64,000 nucleotides of DNA from Tenodera sinensis (lineage: Eukaryota > Arthropoda > Insecta > Mantodea > Mantidae), in contig CM060969.1 of the NCBI GenBank assembly GCA_030765045.1, forward strand, positions 58,719,716 to 58,783,715, in the 5' to 3' direction. The notes beneath the pieces were generated by a model. The model did no database searches. It was given only the letters and a program-made list of their open reading frames with translations, and was not told the origin of the DNA. A program made the position numbers and the translations under genes. This document shows, piece after piece, positions 58,990 to 64,000 of the stretch; the first letter of the stretch is position 1; the number at the start of each line of letters is the position of its first letter.

Positions 58990-59668
58990 TACGAACCCGA
59001 AGGTATGGTAGAGGAAACTGGCTGGGCCAACCTCCGCCGGGGTGCTTCTAAGTGGCACAAAGTGAGGATCCTGCCCTCCGTTCTGTCACGACAATGTTCC
59101 GGCCGCTCTTCGGACCCATTCGCCTCATCCATCCTCACCACATGGCCACCATTTGCGTGGTGACCCGGCCCCTGTCTGTCACACGTGCGACGTCCAGCTC
59201 TCCGTGTCGCACGTTTTGATTGTCCACGATATGCCCCGGTGCGCCAGTCCCTTGGCCTGGGTTTTAGTCTGCGGTCCATCCTAGGTGACGACGCAGTCTC
59301 CGTAGATACGGTGCTGTGGTTCGTCGCTGAAATTGGATTCGCCAAACAAGTATAACTTGTGTTTGTAGTATTAGGCTTTTCATTTTAGGATTTACAAATC
59401 TGCAATTATACTTGTCGTGTTTTACTATGTAGTATTTTAAACCGTCACTGTTTTATCATTCACCTTTTAGCGTTTTAACCTTTTTGGTGTTTTAACGGTT
59501 TTAACATTCACCTTTTAGTATTTTAACTGTTTTAGCAATTTTTTAGTTTTGTATTTTAGCTTAGCTTTTAATCAGAAGTTGGTGGCTGTTTTATCCTTTA
59601 AATTTGACTTGGGGCCCAAATGACCTAGCTGTCGACGGACCCTTAAACACTACACATTCACTCACTCC
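58990..59668 (+). pseudogene. I-group-like LINE C-terminus and 3' UTR
   Basis: The plus strand reads RPLFGPIRLIHPHHM, VCHTCDVQLSVSHVLI, then after a frameshift DCPRYAPVRQSLGLGFSLRS and ILGDDAVSVDTVLWF..EIGFAKQV with its stop at 59353-59355. This is the zinc-binding C-terminal tail of RNase H-bearing LINEs. The 3' UTR runs to about 59668 and ends TTCACTCACTCC; its last 56 bases recur at 14517-14572. Upstream domains are absent. Confidence 0.75.
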
Positions 59669-60941
59669 ATCCTCACGGAGGGTGACCAGTTAGGGGCACA
59701 GGCATAAAAGATCACCTTTTGGTCGAGCTGCTACGTCCCCCTCGTCAAGTTGTCATTGAGTCAAGGACAATTAATGAGAATATGAATATATATATAATAA
59801 CTATATGAATGAATAATGGAAATATATCTTTTTTTCCAAACCATGAAATATGATTTGCCTGGAAATAGTATTTTCAAACATCCTATCCAAGTACGGAGGT
59901 GTTGCGAAAGCAACCATTTGTGCTAATCTTTATTTCTTTGATATGTTTCACTGCAGTTACTGCAGACATAAACTCCCATGTTTGTCCTTTGCTTAGAGAG
60001 GTATTGACAAGGTTTTAAGGAATGGATCTGTATGACATTAAATTCAGTTTTTGCATGATGGAACAAAACCTTGGTCTACCGTTGGTTGTGTTAGCTCTTC
60101 AACAAAGGACTGCTCAGTGACCACCACAGATTGACAAACATGGAGCTTAGAAGCAGACTCGATATCCTTGCCTCTTGTGGACGTTAAAAACTCGATCGCT
60201 CTTTTGGGCTTTTAAGGCAGTTTTATGGGCTGTTTCGAAGCCGTGATCATGCCATAAGAATTTAGGAGGCATAGCTCAGATGAACTCGTAGATATTTAAT
60301 GGCAGTACTCAAACTTTTATAGGACCCTTTCATCTTTATGAACTACTTTGCATACGTTGACTAGTGTTAGAGATCTTTTAATGTTGCAGTGATAGTAATT
60401 CTCACACAAAGAACATCGGAATATACTTTATTCTTCTAGCAAAGCGAACAGACTAAAGAAAAAAGAAACAAAACTAGAATGTACAAGTATTTCTCATGAC
60501 TAGATACAAAAGCAAATCTTTCCATGTTCCAGTTTAAATCTCGATCCTGGTAAATCAGCGTTCAATTTTCATTTGTATGAGTAGATACATTACAGTGGTA
60601 ATGTATTTTTGTGATAAAGAAAATGCTTTATTAGAAATACAGAATTAGCTATTGGAGAAGTGGTATGTTAAGAACAAATAACGTTTTCAGCTCGGGTATA
60701 AAGGTGCAAGGCACTGATTCGGCGCGGTGCATATCAAAAGCCCCGTGACAATAGCTTGTTTTCTATCAAAGCGCACACTGAAATAATTCTAAAGCGCATA
60801 GCGGGAAGCATGATAAGCGCACAAAATTTCCCTTCCCGCTTTTACAGACTGTCAACTGATAAACATACTGTTAGCAGAAGGTGTGGTTAAAATTTTTGTT
60901 TAAAAAATTAGTGCAATGAAATGTAGAAGTCAGTCACAAGG
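59669..60941. other. Unassigned sequence
   Basis: No recognised gene. The right edge meets the 3' end of the Mutator-like remnant. Confidence 0.4.
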
Positions 60942-61855
60942 CTAATCCTCCTGACATTTACGAATCAATTTGTATTTTATACCCTGCCTTCTTCTTAACT
61001 ATTTTCTACTGGCACCATTAAGTTTCAAATACGTTTCATTTTGAAATTTCATTAGGACGTCAATAACAATGTAGATTTATGGGTTAAACGTATGGAAATT
61101 CTCCTTGAGATGCTTGTGGAAACTTTCGGGTCCATTAGTAGTGCGAGAAGTATGTAAACTGGTATAAGCCCACGTTACAGGAGGAAAGGAACTATCTTCT
61201 GCTACGTAGCTTTCAAGAATATGGTCTGAAAAACTTATAACTGTCCATTTGGGGTGAAAGGCTGATCAAGTCCACAAATACTTCTTCGATATTTGTCGGA
61301 GTTAAATAAGGCAATCCAAAAAACAACTGGAGCTTACTTCCTCTTTACTCTTATATAGGCCTGACAATCCTAACGCTGAAATTTTACGATACCAGCTTTG
61401 TCCTAAATGAAATTGGCAGCACTAAATGTGACAGAAGCAAATAACCGTTTTAATTGCAACATGTGCAGCTTTTTCGAAGTCTAAAAGTATACGCTGGGGA
61501 ACAAATCGTTCTTTGCACAAACAGTTAATCCGTCTCCACATCTTTTCACAACAATCTGTTGTTCTATATGTTAATAAACAAAATCCAACTTCATAGTAAT
61601 TTTCCCCATGGTAAACATGTAGAGTGTACAATTGTTGGACAAATCGGGGGCTAGTGTAAAATGTTACATCTAGCAATACAATTTTCCCATACTTCGCTAA
61701 AATTTTTAGATTTGCATCACATGTTAGGAGTACCATGTCGTCAAATCGAAAATAAAACCGTTCATTCCTATTCGTTACAATGCCCATTTCTTCTAGTTGT
61801 TTTATGGCATCTTGAAATGAAGTGGGATTTTTAGGAAACTTCTTCCTCCATTAGC
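60942..61855 (-). pseudogene. Mutator-like (MULE) transposase remnant
   Basis: Minus-strand blocks, collinear across frames: NPTSFQDAIKQLEEMGI; IVLLDVTFYTSP (first catalytic aspartate in the D.TF motif); QQLYTLHVYHGE; RILLDFEKAAHVAI (second aspartate); FHLGQSWYRKISALGLSGLY; FGLPYLTPTNIEEVF; NGPESFHKHLKENFHTFNP; ending IRKCQED at the stop near 60942. These are the signature blocks of arthropod MULE transposases. At least four frameshifts or stops separate them, so it is dead. The frame is open upstream only to about 61855, where a G-rich run begins. No terminal repeats were found. Confidence 0.87.
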
Positions 61856-61856
61856 G

Positions 61857-61878
61857 GGGAGGGAGGGGGGGGGGGCAG
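61857..61878. repeat. G-rich tract at the MULE/LINE junction
   Basis: GGGGAGGGAGGGGGGGGGGG separates the MULE remnant from LINE copy 2. It may be a fill-in or a degraded tail. Confidence 0.8.
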
Positions 61879-61879
61879 G

Positions 61880-63083
61880 TTAAGTTTAAGGGCACTCGAC
61901 TTCGTGGTCATCAGCGCCCTTAAAAAAGTTCATGGCAATAACCAGGTATAAATTTCAATCAAACTAAAATTACTAGTAACAAAGAAAATATACACATAAA
62001 CATAAAAAACAGTGGCAATAGCCAGATATAAAACAAGGTGATAAACATCTCAAAAAGCATAAAAAGAGATATCTAACATTTTAAACCCTCAAACTGATAT
62101 TACACTCCGCTAAAAACTTAAAAACTCTTCATCAACCGCTGTTTTGTCATCCGCTAAGACCTCTGAAGTCTGACAGGCAGCTGCAGAGAATCTCGAAGGT
62201 GCGCTAGAGAAGAACACTACCAGCACGTGACGGGCTGACAAAAGGTTGTCACAGAGCGGACATAGAGGGACAGAGTCCCTTTTAAATAAGCAATCATGGG
62301 AAAAATTGGCGGCGCCGTGGCCGAGCGGTTAACGCGCTCGTCTACCCCCTAGGCGGCCCGGGTTCGATCCCAGGGACCCGCATGTGGTATTCGTGGTGGA
62401 CGAAGCGGCGTCAGGACGGGTTTTCTCCGGGTGCTCCGGTTTCCCCCGCCATCTCATTCCACCGGTGCTCCATCTTCATTCCATGTGTCATCAGTGTCAC
62501 CGCCTGCGGTGCTCTAGTAGTAAAAGCGGGCGTCAAACACTACAACAACAATGGGAAAAATTAGAGTGGGCTATTCCCAACCGAGCCAAGCTAACCTCCT
62601 CGCGGCGAGATATGCGACAGGAAGTTACCCGGTTTATTGGAAGTTCTTTCACTTCTCTAAGCTTATTGCTGCGGAGAGCTGACCACTCTTAGTGCCAGCA
62701 CGACAGCACCGCTCTCCGCACTTCAAGCCTAAAGTCTTCCGAAGTAACACGTGAGATGGTAATACTGGGTCCTGTAGTTGCCGTCTTTGCTGCCAAATCC
62801 GCCATTTCATTCCCCGGCAAGCCTACGTGACCAGGAATCCATGCACACACCACGCCACGTCAGAAGCGTGTAAAAGATGGAGGACATCTCGTCCTCCATC
62901 TTGTACAACCCGATGTACAATAGGGTGGGGTTGTACAGCTCACAAAGGTTCTGAAGTGCACTAAGGTATCGCTCAAAATCTGGCGGTCACCTAATTTACG
63001 GCGGCGCACATACAAAAACGGCTCGGTAAATTGCATACAGCTCTGCAGTAAAAATAGAAGTGCTATTTGGAAAACCGAATGTG
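61880..63083 (-). mobile_element. RNase H-bearing LINE, 5'-truncated second copy (copy 2)
   Basis: The same family as 12628-17970. Shared words include AACAGTGGCAA, CAACCGCTGTTTTGTC, CTCCTCGCGGCGAGATATGCG and GCACGACAGCACC. It begins within the RNase H region: similarity to copy 1 stops after GAAAACCGAATGT at 63083. It retains 3' UTR text (GATGACCACGAAGTCGAGTG, minus strand) missing from copy 1. A SINE A at 62308-62550 interrupts the C-terminal tail. Stops and a local CATCTCGTCCTCCATC duplication near 62884-62900 break the frame. Confidence 0.85.
62308..62550 (+). mobile_element. SINE A (tRNA-derived), copy 3, inside LINE copy 2
   Basis: A plus-strand copy with A-box TGGCCGAGCGG and B-box GGTTCGATCCC. 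It is flanked by a 12-bp duplication ATGGGAAAAATT (62296-62307 and 62551-62562). The matching empty site is present in LINE copy 1 near 13006 (ATGCAAAAAATT), which proves the insertion boundaries. It differs from copies 1 and 2 at several positions (for example CGTCTACCCCCTAGGC). Confidence 0.93.
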
Positions 63084-63673
63084 AGTCATTCCACGGCAAA
63101 TCGAACAAAATATGGCAAAAATGACCTTGATCTCTCAGATATTCTTGAAATCTTTTTTTTGGTGTTTTGGAACAAAATATATCTGACCCGTGTTTCTTCG
63201 TTTTATATAAAACAATTTATTTTGGCAGATATTAATTTTTGAATTGTCCCAAAAATCGCGTGCTCCTCACTCTTCGATCAATCATACCTCCGATTGTAAT
63301 GAAGCAAATTACTTGATCTTTGGCTCTAATTAAAGATAAATTGCAGTATTTCGTGAGGTATTTATTAGAAAATTTTATTATTATTAATATTATATTTTAT
63401 ACTATTAAAGTTTTAAAGCTAGATAATAACATAAACTCGACATTTAAAAATGTCTTTTGTCTGTTTCATCAGCTCATATTGTATAATTCTGCGAAAGAAA
63501 CCATGCACCACATGGGAGGGGAGGGGGGGAGGTAGTGATGTCTGCATGATCTAAGACAGTCTTGCTAATTCAAAGGTGCTTTTTAGTGCAGCGTGCAGTT
63601 GAAGACATAGATCTTTGCGATAAAGAGTGAACATAGTGAATTTGTGAGGCATTGATCATAGCGTAAATCAATT
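63084..63673. other. AT-rich sequence upstream of the HTH exon
   Basis: No recognised repeat. It is the immediate 5' flank of the ORF at 63674, and no core promoter element can be singled out. Confidence 0.4.
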
Positions 63674-63864
63674 ATGCCACCTGTACGTTCTAAATTAGGG
63701 ACCAAAACATTACACAGTCAGAGTAGAGAAATTATTTTAAATGTATGGACGTACATGAAGGGAGAAGCTAAAAGCAAAGAACTTCTTGCATCAGAAGATT
63801 TTTTTCAAAAAAATTCAAAAGTTCAAAAGCAGGTATCAGATGCCACAGGAGTATCAGAAAGAAG
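63674..63864 (+). CDS. First exon of a DDE_3-type transposase-like protein: N-terminal helix-turn-helix (partial)
   Basis: From ATG 63674 the frame reads MPPVRSKLGTKTLHSQSREI, then ILNVWTYMKGEAK, then KQVSDATGVSERR. The pattern (S..S.REII.NV..Y, a spacer, then T/SDA.GVSER) is the DNA-binding N-terminus found in arthropod proteins with a DDE_3 domain. Similarity ends at AAG|GTACAT (63862-63870), a plausible splice donor; the frame beyond it to 63970 looks like intron read-through. The rest of the gene would lie past the window. No stop interrupts the exon. It could be a transposon gene or a host-captured copy. Confidence 0.55.
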
Positions 63865-64000
63865 GTACATTGTGGAGACATGTTTCTGTATGGACTGTAC
63901 TGCCTTAGTAAGAAGTTATCTGAGTAGCATAGCTGACGCGGCAATTCGCATGCTGTCTGCAGTCACCTGACTTGTTACTCGTCAGTGTGCGCTTGCAGGC

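Noticed and set aside
62308..62380. Genuine tRNA gene (tRNA-Ser or tRNA-Leu like)
   Set aside because: A- and B-box are present, but the 3' acceptor half does not pair, the same text recurs three times with target duplications, and a non-tRNA body follows. It is a SINE head.

Overview
This window is animal nuclear DNA, most likely from an arthropod and probably an insect with a large genome. Three things point there: almost no protein-coding sequence, very long simple repeats, and dense transposable-element debris of arthropod type (jockey-like LINE, RNase H-bearing LINEs, hAT, mariner, Mutator-like and DDE_3 remnants, tRNA-derived SINEs). The species cannot be named from the sequence. There are no bacterial operons, CRISPR arrays, rRNA genes or convincing free-standing tRNA genes.

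Only one piece looks like a conserved host gene. It is a single exon at 46576-46812 (+) with clean splice sites, coding the Rab-binding double zinc finger of a synaptotagmin-like protein (bitesize/Sytl type). Much of the surrounding sequence may be its introns. A second possible coding exon at 63674-63864 (+) is the helix-turn-helix start of a DDE_3-type transposase-like protein that continues beyond the window.

Layout, left to right. 0-10 kb: remnants of DDE_3 and mariner transposases, a decayed copy of an uncharacterised multicopy protein family (2.6-3.9 kb), an RTE-like LINE tail, a Penelope/ribozyme-like segment split by a SINE, and a 940-bp hAT derivative with intact terminal inverted repeats and an 8-bp target duplication (9350-10289). 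12.6-18 kb: an old RNase H-bearing LINE on the minus strand, broken by a SINE in its endonuclease motif and by an unclassified 0.94-kb repeat (family X) in its reverse transcriptase. Family X is itself broken by a 56-bp LINE tail. 19.4-21.8 kb: (GGAT)n, an inverted pair of mariner remnants and (AAT)n. 23.2-24.7 kb: a possible retroposed ORF fragment with a 17-bp duplication, then a gag-only LINE. 27.2-32.5 kb: CA-rich mini- and microsatellites and a 5'-truncated R1-like LINE sitting inside an (AC)n tract. 35.4-37.9 kb: a decayed hAT transposase carrying a SINE. 40.2-45.4 kb: a nearly complete jockey-like LINE with an 11-bp target duplication and one in-frame stop in ORF2. 47-60 kb: mostly unremarkable AT-rich DNA with small LINE and SINE pieces and a tandem array of about 120 bp units. 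60.9-63.1 kb: a Mutator-like transposase remnant and a second copy of the 13-17 kb LINE, interrupted by a SINE.

The elements do not form a pathway, but their nesting gives a relative timeline. The RNase H LINE came first, then family X and the SINEs. Two SINE-A copies (7.5 and 34.9 kb) look identical by eye, which suggests recent activity. The jockey-like element is the most likely source of enzyme among those visible, but no SINE tail was matched to its 3' end.
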